Below are positions 55,934 through 64,000 of a stretch of DNA of 64,000 nucleotides, one piece after another (position 1 is the stretch's first letter; each line of letters begins with the position of its first letter). A program made the translations under genes and the position numbers. The notes under the pieces were generated by a model. The model searched no databases. It saw nothing but the letters and a program-made list of their open reading frames with translations, and had not been told where the DNA came from. The DNA is from Spizellomyces punctatus DAOM BR117 (lineage: Eukaryota > Chytridiomycota > Chytridiomycetes > Spizellomycetales > Spizellomycetaceae): NCBI RefSeq assembly GCF_000182565.1, contig NW_015971544.1, forward strand, positions 765,803 to 829,802, given 5' to 3'.

Positions 55934-57511
55934 ATGTCATCAGAGGCCTCACCGACCGAATTACTCAGGGAACTACACGTTCAGTTCATTGTGGGACTAG
56001 ACAAGGTACAGCCACCTACAAGGCGCCAAAACCTCCAACCCACGTAGGATGGAGATGAACGTAAACTTTAGAGTGCAGTGTCTGATAGCGGTACACTTAA
56101 AAGCGGAAAGATGAGTTCGAATATTGGGCGAGCGAACATTTACGGCTGAATGGTATTATTTGTGTACAGTAGTTCCCATTGAGCTGGAAACCCGTCTGAA
56201 AAATCTTTTATCCGGTTTAGGTGTTTACTGGGGCCTCACGGCTCTCGATTTGATGAATCGAAAGGATGAATTGGCCAAAGAAGACGTTATTGATTTTGTT
56301 CTTTCATGTCAGCAGGATAATGGTATGTACTGCCCAATGAGTATCTCCGATGCTCCTTCTGATCAAACCCTTGCTACAGGAGGTTTTGGTGGAATGACCG
56401 ATCACGACGCGCACCTTCTCTATACCCTGAGCGCTATCCAAATTTTGGCTACACTAGATGCAATCGATCGATTGGATGTAGAAAAAGTGGTCGAATGTAT
56501 TTAATTGTGATTTTGCATTGTTGTTCCACACCATAGTTATTCAGGAGCAATTCTTCCCTACTAGTCGTCAAATCATTATCGCGACCCGACGGGTCCTTCG
56601 CGGGTGACGAGTGGGGCGAGGTCGATACGCGATTTACATATTGCGCGCTATCCTGTCTATCATTATTAAATCGACTTGATGCGGTCGATGTGAAGAAAAC
56701 GGTTGAATATATTGATTCTTGTCGCAACTTTGATGGTGGTTATGGGAGCGTACCCGGGGCTGAGTCCCATGCGGGGCAAAGTAAGTGTACAGTCTTTGAG
56801 CTCGTGCCTACTACATCATGATAATGTTTGACCTTTCAGTATTCTGCTGTGTTGGAGCGCTTGCGATTGTAAATTCTTTGCATCTGGTGGATGCTGATCA
56901 ACTGGGGTGGTGGCTCGCTGAGCGACAACTCAAAAACGGAGGACTGAACGGTAGACCCGAGAAGCTTGAAGATGTGAGTGGTCCATCAGGAAAATTCATA
57001 TGCAATGTACAGGGAACGGAATTCCCAATGATGCTACACCCTGTGTCGCTGATCGGCCATACGGCTGCATGTGAAGAAAAATCTTTTTGTTGATACTGAG
57101 GGAATTCCGTTTTCTCGTGGCGATTCGGAAGTGATTCAAGATTCCCGAGTCACACTTTGAGCCTGGTAAGACTAACGCTTATTCATTCAGGTCTGTTATT
57201 CATGGTGGGTTATTTCAGCCCTTGCCATCCTCGATCGAACCCACTGGATCAATAAGCAAAAGCTGACTGAATTCATTTTGAGCTCACAAGTAAGAATTGT
57301 AGGATTGTAGCAGTCCCGTAGCTTGTCGATGACCAATCATATTTAGGACACGGAAACGGGTGGTATAGCAGATCGACCAGGCGACTACCCCGATGTTTTT
57401 CACACATTGTTTGGGGTGGCTGGGCTATCACTGTTGGGGTATGAAGGGTTAAAGGCTGTGGATCCCAGATATTGCATGCCTCGTTATGTTATTGAGCGCA
57501 TTATTGGGTAG
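55934..57511 (+). CDS. BET2: Rab geranylgeranyltransferase beta subunit
   Basis: Eight small exons (55934-56005, 56104-56152, 56221-56322, 56380-56496, 56565-56780, 56840-56973, 57191-57289, 57347-57511) join in phase to 317 residues. The start [12 protein letters not shown], then [24 protein letters not shown], the GGFGG and GGYGS repeats and SHAGQIFCCVGAL are those of the type II protein prenyltransferase beta chain. Zinc ligands are present: Asp and Cys in LEDVCYSWW and His in DVFHTLFG. With the alpha subunit and the Rab escort protein it transfers geranylgeranyl groups to C-terminal cysteines of Rab GTPases, letting them bind membranes. The length equals that of yeast and human homologues. 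The gene is probably essential and looks intact. Confidence 0.93.
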
Positions 57512-57893
57512 GTATAATAATGCGTATTAGCCACATAGTAGTACATTCCAACCACCCTACATGATCGGTTGATTACAAAAGCAATTGAGCCGGCTTACAG
57601 CATCACATGAAACCTTTGCGGTGTTTGACAAAGCTCCAATTCGCCGCTGTCGTTGCAGTGTTAGAAATAAATTAAACCGAACTGGCACTTGCGTATGGAT
57701 TTTTACCCTCTGCCCGACGTTGTCGCCCTCTCCGTTCATCGGGCAGTTAGTCCGCCTTGTACAGGGGATTGGGATTATTCCCTGCATTTTTGCACTCTGC
57801 CTTCGCTGCCAGTGTGGTAACAATCAACATTTTAGTGTTTTTAAGCGGTCTGGCTGCATCCGAAACACCGCAGCACGATCGCAAGCCCACGTC

Positions 57894-60800
57894 ATGGCTC
57901 CGGAGTATCCGATAAATAGCAATGACCTGACCGAGGATCAGATCCTTGACGTGAAAGCATCCTGGCTGGACCCTGATACAGATATCGAGGGAGGAGAACA
58001 CAACATGGCGGGGGTCTTTGAGAGACTATCACGATTGTCCTTATTCTCGGTTTCAGATTACACCCTTGATCTGTCCACCGATTTTGATGATGATTTCGAC
58101 GAATTCAACGGTGCTGGGGAGGTAGCGGACATGTCGGTGAAAGACTTGATTGTAAAGTACCATTGGATTGGCGATGTTGGAATTGTCGAGAACCTATTTG
58201 AAATTCCTTCGGATCTGGATACGGCGGCACAAAAAATCCTCGTAGAGGATAGGAAACGGATGGCTGAGATCATCCACAACGCACATACACCTCTTTCTAC
58301 GTCCAAGATTAGTCAAACCGCCTCTACCAGGTCTCAAGAGTTACTCCAGCTGCATGCACGGCTGAGTTATGTGATTACAACGTACCATTGGGTGGGCGAT
58401 GTGGGAATCCTGCAAAGATTATTTGATGAGGGTGTTGTGGAAGGTGGAGAAAAGGTCTTGGTGGCAGATCGGCGAAGAATGTTGGGGCTGCTGGAGGTGT
58501 ATCATCCCATTTTGACGGTGACCCATCTTGCTGAAGAGGAAGTCAACGATGATGATACTCTTGATTATCTCATTGAGGAGGAACGCACGAAGCATGGTGT
58601 GGATACTCAACAACTCGTCCATCTGAACCTTCTCATCACTGACATTATCGCATCATATCATTGGATCGGGGACATCACGGTTTTGAGTAAAATCTTTACC
58701 CTTGGAAAGGAAGAGGATGGACTGTTGGGTGACCGGTTAAGAATGCTGGATGTCCTAAGACCTTCTCATCCATACATAAACATCAACTCTGATCTCTACG
58801 ATCCGGACACCCTCTTAACCAATATGATCATCAAACATCACTGGGTGGGTGAAACAAAGGTTGCAGAGAAACTGTTTGACCTGTCAGTTGCGTATGCGTG
58901 GGACGCAAATGCAGAAAGCTATTCCTTGGTCCACGACCGAGAAAGGATGTTACAGGTTTTGAAATCATACCATCCGTTATTGGAGCTTGAAAACCCGTAT
59001 GAAGCTTTACGGGACGCTAATGCACGGTTAGTCGAATTGGTCGAAAAGTATCATTGGATCGGCGATACTACGGTACTCCATCAGATCTTCGACTTTCGCC
59101 ACAATCAAGACACCGAGCATATCCTTCTCTCCGATCGTAAAAGAATGCTGGAAGCCCTCACGGCGGTTCACCCTCTTGTTGCTGTCAATTCTCACTTGTA
59201 CGATGTCGACGTCCTCCTTGTTAAAGTGATCGGTATGTATCATTGGATCGGGGACGTTGAACTTGTGGAGCAATTATTCGATTTAGAGTTTGTCGAGGAC
59301 AGCGAAGGGGCGGATGTGGAGGTGGTTTTGGCGGATAGGAGGAGGATGGTGAGGATTTTGTTAGCCTACCATGACGGACTGAAATCCGCTACCTCGACCG
59401 ATGCGATGAATATAGACTATGAGACGCTTCCAAGTGTGTCAAATGACGAACAGCAGGTGATTGATGATCACCTCCGACTCTCCTACCATTATGAAGAGGC
59501 ATTCCGGGCACAGCAGGTTATCGATGACCATTTGCAACGGTCGTACGATTATGAAAAGGTGTTCCGAGCGCAGCAAGTGGTTGATGAACATCTCCAACTG
59601 TCGTACGATTATGAAAAGGTGTTCCGGGCACAGCAAGTGGTTGATGAACATCTCCAACTGTCGTATGATTATGAAAAAGCTTTCCGGGAACAGGAGACAC
59701 AACAACAGCCAAGTGAACAGGAAGTGGTCGATGAACACCTTCGACTTTCCTACGAATATGAAAAGGCTTTCCGGGCTCAGCAGACACAACGACCGTTAAG
59801 TGATCAGCAAGTCGTTGATGAACATCTCCGACTTTCCTACGAATATGAAAAGGCTTTTCGGGCACAGCAGGTTATCGATGACCATCTGCAACTGTCGTAC
59901 GATTATGAAAAGGTGTTCCGAGCACAGCAAGTGGTTGATGAACATCTCCAACTGTCGTATGATTATGAAAAGGCTTTCCGGGAACAGGAGACACAACAAC
60001 AGCCAAGTGACCAGCAAGTGGTTGATGAACACCTCCGACTTTCGTACGAATATGAAGCCACGTTCCGGGCACAAGAGGTGGTTGATGATCATCTCAAGCT
60101 CTCCTACGATTATGAAACAGCTTTTCGAGCACAAGAGGTGGTTGATGATCACCTCCAACTGTCATACGATTATGAAAAGGCATTCCGGGCACAACAGGTC
60201 GTTGATGATCACCTTGCCCTTTCATATGAATACGAAGCTGCTGCTCGAGTCCAGGAGGCAAAAGAGGAAGGCCAGAAGGATGTTGACGACCATTTACGCC
60301 TCTCATATGAATACGAGAAGGCGTTCCGGAAGCAAACTCAAGACGGTACAATTTATTCACGAGACCTAGCGAGGAGTGTCGCTGATACGCGACAGTCTTT
60401 ATTCGATGATAAGCATGTACAGGAGACATTGCGAGATTCAACCGATCAAAACACAATCGACGAACATCTGAAACTTTCGTATGTGTATGAGAAATCCTTT
60501 CTTGCAGCACTCGCCAAAACCGAAGGGACCTCTCGCAGTATCCGGGTTTCTGAAAAGATTGCCTCGACGACGGAAGGGACACATGATCTAAAGTTTTTGG
60601 AGCACCTTGTTCAGCGAGTTGAGGGTGCAGCGGATCTGCTAGACAGTCAAGAGTCCCGCCAGACGTTGGTGAATAAACTGAAAGGGTTGGTCGAGAGATT
60701 GGAGAGTGTCGGTGTTCAACCACGGGCTGCGGAAGAGAGGCGGACGGGTGATTCACAAGAGGTGGTCGACAATCATTTGGCGATGAGCTACCGGTTAGAA

Positions 60801-62258
60801 GCCGAGTGGTGGAAAAAGATGGCCTCTGCTCAGCCTATGGCAGAGCAGAGGACAATCAGCGTCAGAGTCATTCCCCAGACAACAGACGATCGAAGTAGAT
60901 CATATTGGGAATCGTACGCAACAAGCATCAAGAGCAACGTACCTGACGACAAAGAGGCATTGGTAGAGGATGTACACACCGACCCAGAACAGTGGGCAGC
61001 GGAACTTGACCGGCTCAAAACTCTGGCCAGACATTTACGCTCGACCCCTTCTTCAGAACGAGTGAGGCTATTAAATACATATCTAGAAGGACAGGTTGGT
61101 GAAGCATCGGTTGATGTTTTACGAGGGGAGATCAAAGACGCTGTCAAGAGGATGGGGGATGTGGATGCTGACTGGTTGGACGGTTTAATAAGCACTTGGG
61201 AAGAAGGTGTAAGGGAATTTGAAGAGGAAGAGACCATTCCCGACACAGGCTTCTCCTCCCCTGTCACTGAGCGCGAAAGACTCCCAACACCGTCGATTGA
61301 TTTTGAAACCCTCCAAACCCGAATCCAAACACTGGAAGCCACCCTTTCCAAAACACAATCTGCCCTTTCCCAAATTACCATCGACCACCAACTGCTACTA
61401 TCCTACTCCAACGATCTGACAGCCGCCGTCTTACCCCTCCGCCCATCATCACCCGAAAGCAACCACAGCCATCAAACCCAACTCCAACACTTCACCCACA
61501 ACCTCACCCACCTGCTCTCGCTAGCGCACAGATACACATCCCTCCAACAAACACTTCATGACACCGAAGCACGTCTGCGCGCTCGCGACACATACCTCCG
61601 CACCACAGTCTTGGATTCCGCACGCCAGGTTCAGTCATTAGAACAAAGGGTCTCGGATCTTACCTCAGAGAATGAAGACCTAAAACAGGACTTGAAGCTC
61701 GAACAGCGGGGCAAAAGGTCATTGGAAAGGGAACTCTTGCAAATGGATGAAGGATTGAGAGACTGCGGGTGTGGCTTCCGACGATCAGGACGAACCAGTC
61801 GAACTGGCAGTTTTGCCAGCGTGTCAAGTACTAAAGACGATGGGCACGATGGAGTCGAACCGCGTCGTCGACCTAGCCGTACAGGAAGCTTTACCAGCTT
61901 ATTGCACTCAAAACTCGATGACCTTCAAGATTCCGATGTCATTATCCATGATGTACCAGACGACGCCATAGAGACAAGATCCAACATTGATTCACTCAAA
62001 GCAGAAACATTTGCACTCAAGTACGCCCTGAATCAGCTCAAGACGCAAAATCAATCGTTATCATCCCGACTCGAATCACTAGAACAGGACCGGGAACGGA
62101 GGGTGAAGGAGGAAATGCGATTTGTTGGCGAAGAACGTAGCAAAGATGAGAAAAAGCTGGCAACAAAGCAATCTCCGATATCACCCGTTGGAAAGTCACC
62201 CAAAGTTCGAATGTCATTTCCGCAAACACGGAACCCATTCCATATAGACCAGGAATAA
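57894..62258 (+). CDS. Large protein with two unfamiliar repeat types
   Basis: A single exon of 1,454 residues from the ATG at 57894 (MAPEYPINSND); the frame is open upstream to 57585, but that part is Cys-rich and unlike the rest. Residues 85-500 hold six units of about 60-90 residues with the core YHW[IV]GD followed by a hydrophobic helix (ELVEQLFD-like), a DR[RK]RM turn and YHP. Residues 519-820 hold 13 close tandem copies of a 20-residue unit, [VI][VI]D[DE]HLxLSYxYExxF, three of them with an inserted linker (ETQQQPS-type). Two looser copies follow downstream. The C-terminal 450 residues are mostly coiled coil, ending in a basic tail. No signal peptide or membrane segment. I do not recognise either repeat; a structural or scaffold role is inference. 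Confidence 0.8.
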   Translation: MAPEYPINSNDLTEDQILDVKASWLDPDTDIEGGEHNMAGVFERLSRLSLFSVSDYTLDLSTDFDDDFDEFNGAGEVADMSVKDLIVKYHWIGDVGIVENLFEIPSDLDTAAQKILVEDRKRMAEIIHNAHTPLSTSKISQTASTRSQELLQLHARLSYVITTYHWVGDVGILQRLFDEGVVEGGEKVLVADRRRMLGLLEVYHPILTVTHLAEEEVNDDDTLDYLIEEERTKHGVDTQQLVHLNLLITDIIASYHWIGDITVLSKIFTLGKEEDGLLGDRLRMLDVLRPSHPYININSDLYDPDTLLTNMIIKHHWVGETKVAEKLFDLSVAYAWDANAESYSLVHDRERMLQVLKSYHPLLELENPYEALRDANARLVELVEKYHWIGDTTVLHQIFDFRHNQDTEHILLSDRKRMLEALTAVHPLVAVNSHLYDVDVLLVKVIGMYHWIGDVELVEQLFDLEFVEDSEGADVEVVLADRRRMVRILLAYHDGLKSATSTDAMNIDYETLPSVSNDEQQVIDDHLRLSYHYEEAFRAQQVIDDHLQRSYDYEKVFRAQQVVDEHLQLSYDYEKVFRAQQVVDEHLQLSYDYEKAFREQETQQQPSEQEVVDEHLRLSYEYEKAFRAQQTQRPLSDQQVVDEHLRLSYEYEKAFRAQQVIDDHLQLSYDYEKVFRAQQVVDEHLQLSYDYEKAFREQETQQQPSDQQVVDEHLRLSYEYEATFRAQEVVDDHLKLSYDYETAFRAQEVVDDHLQLSYDYEKAFRAQQVVDDHLALSYEYEAAARVQEAKEEGQKDVDDHLRLSYEYEKAFRKQTQDGTIYSRDLARSVADTRQSLFDDKHVQETLRDSTDQNTIDEHLKLSYVYEKSFLAALAKTEGTSRSIRVSEKIASTTEGTHDLKFLEHLVQRVEGAADLLDSQESRQTLVNKLKGLVERLESVGVQPRAAEERRTGDSQEVVDNHLAMSYRLEAEWWKKMASAQPMAEQRTISVRVIPQTTDDRSRSYWESYATSIKSNVPDDKEALVEDVHTDPEQWAAELDRLKTLARHLRSTPSSERVRLLNTYLEGQVGEASVDVLRGEIKDAVKRMGDVDADWLDGLISTWEEGVREFEEEETIPDTGFSSPVTERERLPTPSIDFETLQTRIQTLEATLSKTQSALSQITIDHQLLLSYSNDLTAAVLPLRPSSPESNHSHQTQLQHFTHNLTHLLSLAHRYTSLQQTLHDTEARLRARDTYLRTTVLDSARQVQSLEQRVSDLTSENEDLKQDLKLEQRGKRSLERELLQMDEGLRDCGCGFRRSGRTSRTGSFASVSSTKDDGHDGVEPRRRPSRTGSFTSLLHSKLDDLQDSDVIIHDVPDDAIETRSNIDSLKAETFALKYALNQLKTQNQSLSSRLESLEQDRERRVKEEMRFVGEERSKDEKKLATKQSPISPVGKSPKVRMSFPQTRNPFHIDQE
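59449..60350 (+). repeat. Tandem 60-bp coding repeat array
   Basis: Thirteen units encoding HLxLSY[DE]YE-type 20-mers. Some blocks, for example around 59577-59690 and 59880-59990, are almost identical, showing recent expansion. Three units carry an extra 27-30 bp encoding Gln/Thr-rich linkers. Confidence 0.9.
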
Positions 62259-62424
62259 TAGTTTTGTAAATTTCGATTTAGGATGCGCTGTGCCTTGAAG
62301 TACATGATTTTACTATATTTTGTCAATATAATGCTTGTTCTGCTGAATATCTGGCGTTGTGCTGTGCTGCACCGGAAAGACATCTGGGATCACGCATCCT
62401 GATTCAGCGTGGAAAAACATTACG

Positions 62425-62433
62425 AAAAAAAAA
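62425..62433 (-). terminator. Pol III terminator of the tRNA gene
   Basis: T9 on the minus strand, 20 nt past the tRNA 3' end. Confidence 0.7.
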
Positions 62434-62453
62434 GGGTACCGAGCACTTGACAT

Positions 62454-62525
62454 GCGAGATGTGAGGATCGAACTCACGACCTTGAGATTATGAGACTCAC
62501 GCTCTACCGACTGAGCCAATCTCGC
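62454..62525 (-). tRNA. tRNA-Met (anticodon CAT), elongator type
   Basis: 72 nt with a 7-bp acceptor stem (GCGAGAT/ATCTCGC), D arm GCTC-A-GTCGGTA-GAGC, anticodon loop CTCATAA and T arm GTGAG-TTCGATC-CTCAC. There is no intron and CCA is not encoded. The 31-39 T-T mismatch also occurs in the yeast elongator tRNA-Met as I remember it. A B box (GGTTC-like, GAGTTCGATCCTC) and a T9 terminator support transcription by Pol III. Confidence 0.95.
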
Positions 62526-63733
62526 TTTGCTTTGGACAGGGGAGCTAGCAATTTAGGTTGGGTGAACTGCCACTCTCAACACCGAAGACCTAATGACTTA
62601 AAAAGGGGTACCATAACAACATGAGCGGCCTACAATTTGTGTAAGATTCCAAGAGAGCAAAGAGATTTTCCTTCTGGTTTGGGCAGATATTGCTGGCCTC
62701 GCAGCATGCTGCTGTACACCTTCTTGTTCTTCTTCCACCGTGCATAGGAAGTGGCCCAAGTTGCCTTGATGGAGAGAATTCACATGAAATACTTACACCT
62801 TTGGTGTTAGTGACAACGCTGCCTCTCCACCTTAGCCGGACATTGCTTTCTGAGCCCTACGTATTTACCAATTCAATGCTACCGAAATCGGGCTGTTGGG
62901 ATATTCAGCATGGGCTGGGGGAGAAACTTGGGATATATGGAGAGCTAGTGATGATCGATTCCAGGACAAAATCTCCGGGTTCGATCATTCATCTGGAGAT
63001 ATGTGCTCTCTGTAACCACAAATGTACGAAATTACACATTGGGACAGGTACTATGCTGTGGCTCACTTACTTGTATATGGGCGGCTCCTAGGCTACACGA
63101 GTGCCAAAGCTTCGAAAGGTGGGAGAGATTAAGTTGCACATGCCGAACCAGCTGGTTTGCTAGGGCGACTGTCATGAACAAGATGAGACATGGACAAAGG
63201 AGGTTTTCCACAGCGGAAAGTTCAATGGCTCTTTGAAAACCGTTGGAAAGTTGGAACATGAATGGTGGTGGCATTAATACAGCAGAACTGGAACGCAAAA
63301 ACCTTGGATAGGTGTCATAGAGGAAGCAAACATTTATCCTGTAAAAAACAACAGTTTTCTTATCGGTTGCCCCTTATAGGAGGTATATTTTACAATACTT
63401 CACCCCATACACATTCGATGAACATCTCCAATTGTCGTATGATTATGAAAAAGCTTTCCGGGAACAGGAGACACAACAACAGCCAAGTGAACAGGAAGTG
63501 GCCTAAATACATATTTATACAATTTTCATAGAACGCACTGCTTACAGGAGATGCACGGAGATAATGTTGTTTAACCCTCTTCGTCCGAGACCTCTGCCGT
63601 CCAATCCAGATATTTTCCAGTACTTCACCCCAGCAAATACATATTTCGTACATCTTGATCATCTGCGCTCCCCAACTTACACCGAGTTCTCTTCAACCGC
63701 TCTGCCAACACCCCACGCTTGAGTGTCTTCTAT
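62526..63733. other. Intergenic region with a stray gene fragment
   Basis: No supported gene. Short frames at 62690-63091 and 63032-63298 overlap on both strands. It contains the 85-bp copy at 63417-63501, and the phrase TACTTCACCCCA occurs twice (about 63396 and 63619), so the area may have been patched by repair. Confidence 0.5.
63417..63501 (+). repeat. 85-bp displaced copy of the repeat gene
   Basis: Matches 59643-59727 of the large repeat gene at 84 of 85 positions, including its linker, but lies alone 3.8 kb downstream with no flanking similarity. Confidence 0.93.
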
Positions 63734-64000
63734 ATGTCTGGTCGAGGGGGAATGGCTGGTCGAGAGGGTATGTGTGGTCGAGGGGGTTGAAGGGAATATT
63801 TCGAAGGCGACGAGAAGTTTCCTCTCTTTCACCGCCTACCGTCAAAATGTCCGAGCGTGTGAATTTACAGGAACATCAACAAAGGAGAAGCTGGATCCCG
63901 CTGCTCCTCCTGTCCAAACTTCCGCGGCCAAGTCATCTTCCTCCTCCACGGCACCAGACTGTATAACGTTGGATACGCCATGCGGTCCGCAAGACATATC
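63734..64000 (+). CDS. 5' end of an unknown gene, running off the window
   Basis: Proposed exon 1 is 63734-63767 (MSGRGGMAGREG), with a GTATGT donor. Exon 2 starts at 63871 after TTTACAG and is open to the edge (TSTKEKLDPAAPPVQTSAAK...CITLDTPCGPQD). The phase-1 join makes GGA and the frame stays open. The N-terminus is Gly/Arg then Ser/Ala-rich, and too little is visible to name a family. The GTCGAGGGGG phrase is repeated three times around the start, so the exact ATG is uncertain. Confidence 0.4.

Noticed and set aside
59439-60756. Minus-strand frames over the tandem repeat
   Set aside because: Periodic antisense shadows of the 60-bp coding repeat.
62313-62519. 68-codon frame starting MAQSVERESHN on the minus strand
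   Set aside because: It is the tRNA-Met gene read as protein; this translation is a well-known artefact.
63262-63531. 89-codon plus-strand frame containing the 85-bp copy
   Set aside because: It reads the copied repeat in the wrong frame and has no start context; treated as a duplicated fragment, not a gene.

Overview
The window reads as a chromosome segment of an early-diverging zoosporic fungus, most likely a chytrid of the Spizellomyces/Powellomyces type. It has compact genes with many short introns (about 55-95 nt, GT..AG), an alpha-tubulin, voltage-sensor membrane proteins, a retinal-type carotenoid oxygenase, a large cysteine-rich beta-helix membrane protein, and a Fanzor (eukaryotic TnpB-like) gene of the kind reported from Spizellomyces. 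The species call is inference. I worked out the exon models by hand from splice signals, reading-frame phase and family motifs.

Layout. 1-853 (-): partial secreted protein with an NQHGCG motif. 3769-5848 (+): Ser-rich unknown. 7266-8220 (+): secreted GDSL/SGNH esterase. 8875-10376 (-): alpha-tubulin carrying several 1-nt indels. 10708-10875: assembly gap, cutting into a patatin-like lipase (-, to 11959). 12885-14530 (-): acidic protein with repeated Y..DFE motifs. 14697-16171 (-): bestrophin-type channel. 18147-23391 (+): 15-exon beta-helix/7TM protein. 23635-26487 (-): tandem START protein. 27222-27706 (-): LLP/YBL028C homologue. 28427-29220 and 29295-29971 (+): small voltage-sensor-like protein and a small unknown. 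30616-33527 (+): carotenoid oxygenase. 34122-37537 (-): Cdc4/Fbw7-type F-box/WD40 protein.

39331-50370 is a nested transposon island. An outer element with 31-bp terminal inverted repeats and a TA target duplication carries a Fanzor gene on the minus strand. That gene is broken by a Ty3/gypsy chromovirus (41121-49945; 572-bp LTRs; ATTC target duplication), by a 52-bp perfect palindrome, and by one in-frame TGA. All nine differences between the two LTRs are CpG-to-TpG/CpA transitions, and the Fanzor TGA fits the same decay (CGA to TGA). The sequence outside the outer element's 5' end is CATA, which suits a Fanzor target-adjacent motif.

To the right: OSCA/TMEM63 channel (51053-54116, +), Hv1-like proton channel (54713-55707, +), Rab geranylgeranyltransferase beta subunit (55934-57511, +), a 1,454-residue protein built from two unfamiliar repeat types (57894-62258, +), tRNA-Met(CAT) (62454-62525, -), an 85-bp stray copy of the repeat gene (63417-63501), and the 5' end of another gene at the right edge.

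No operon-like logic is expected here. Recurrent themes are membrane ion transport (bestrophin, OSCA, Hv1-like, VSD-like), lipid handling (START, patatin, esterase, Rab prenylation) and a possible retinal supply for light sensing.
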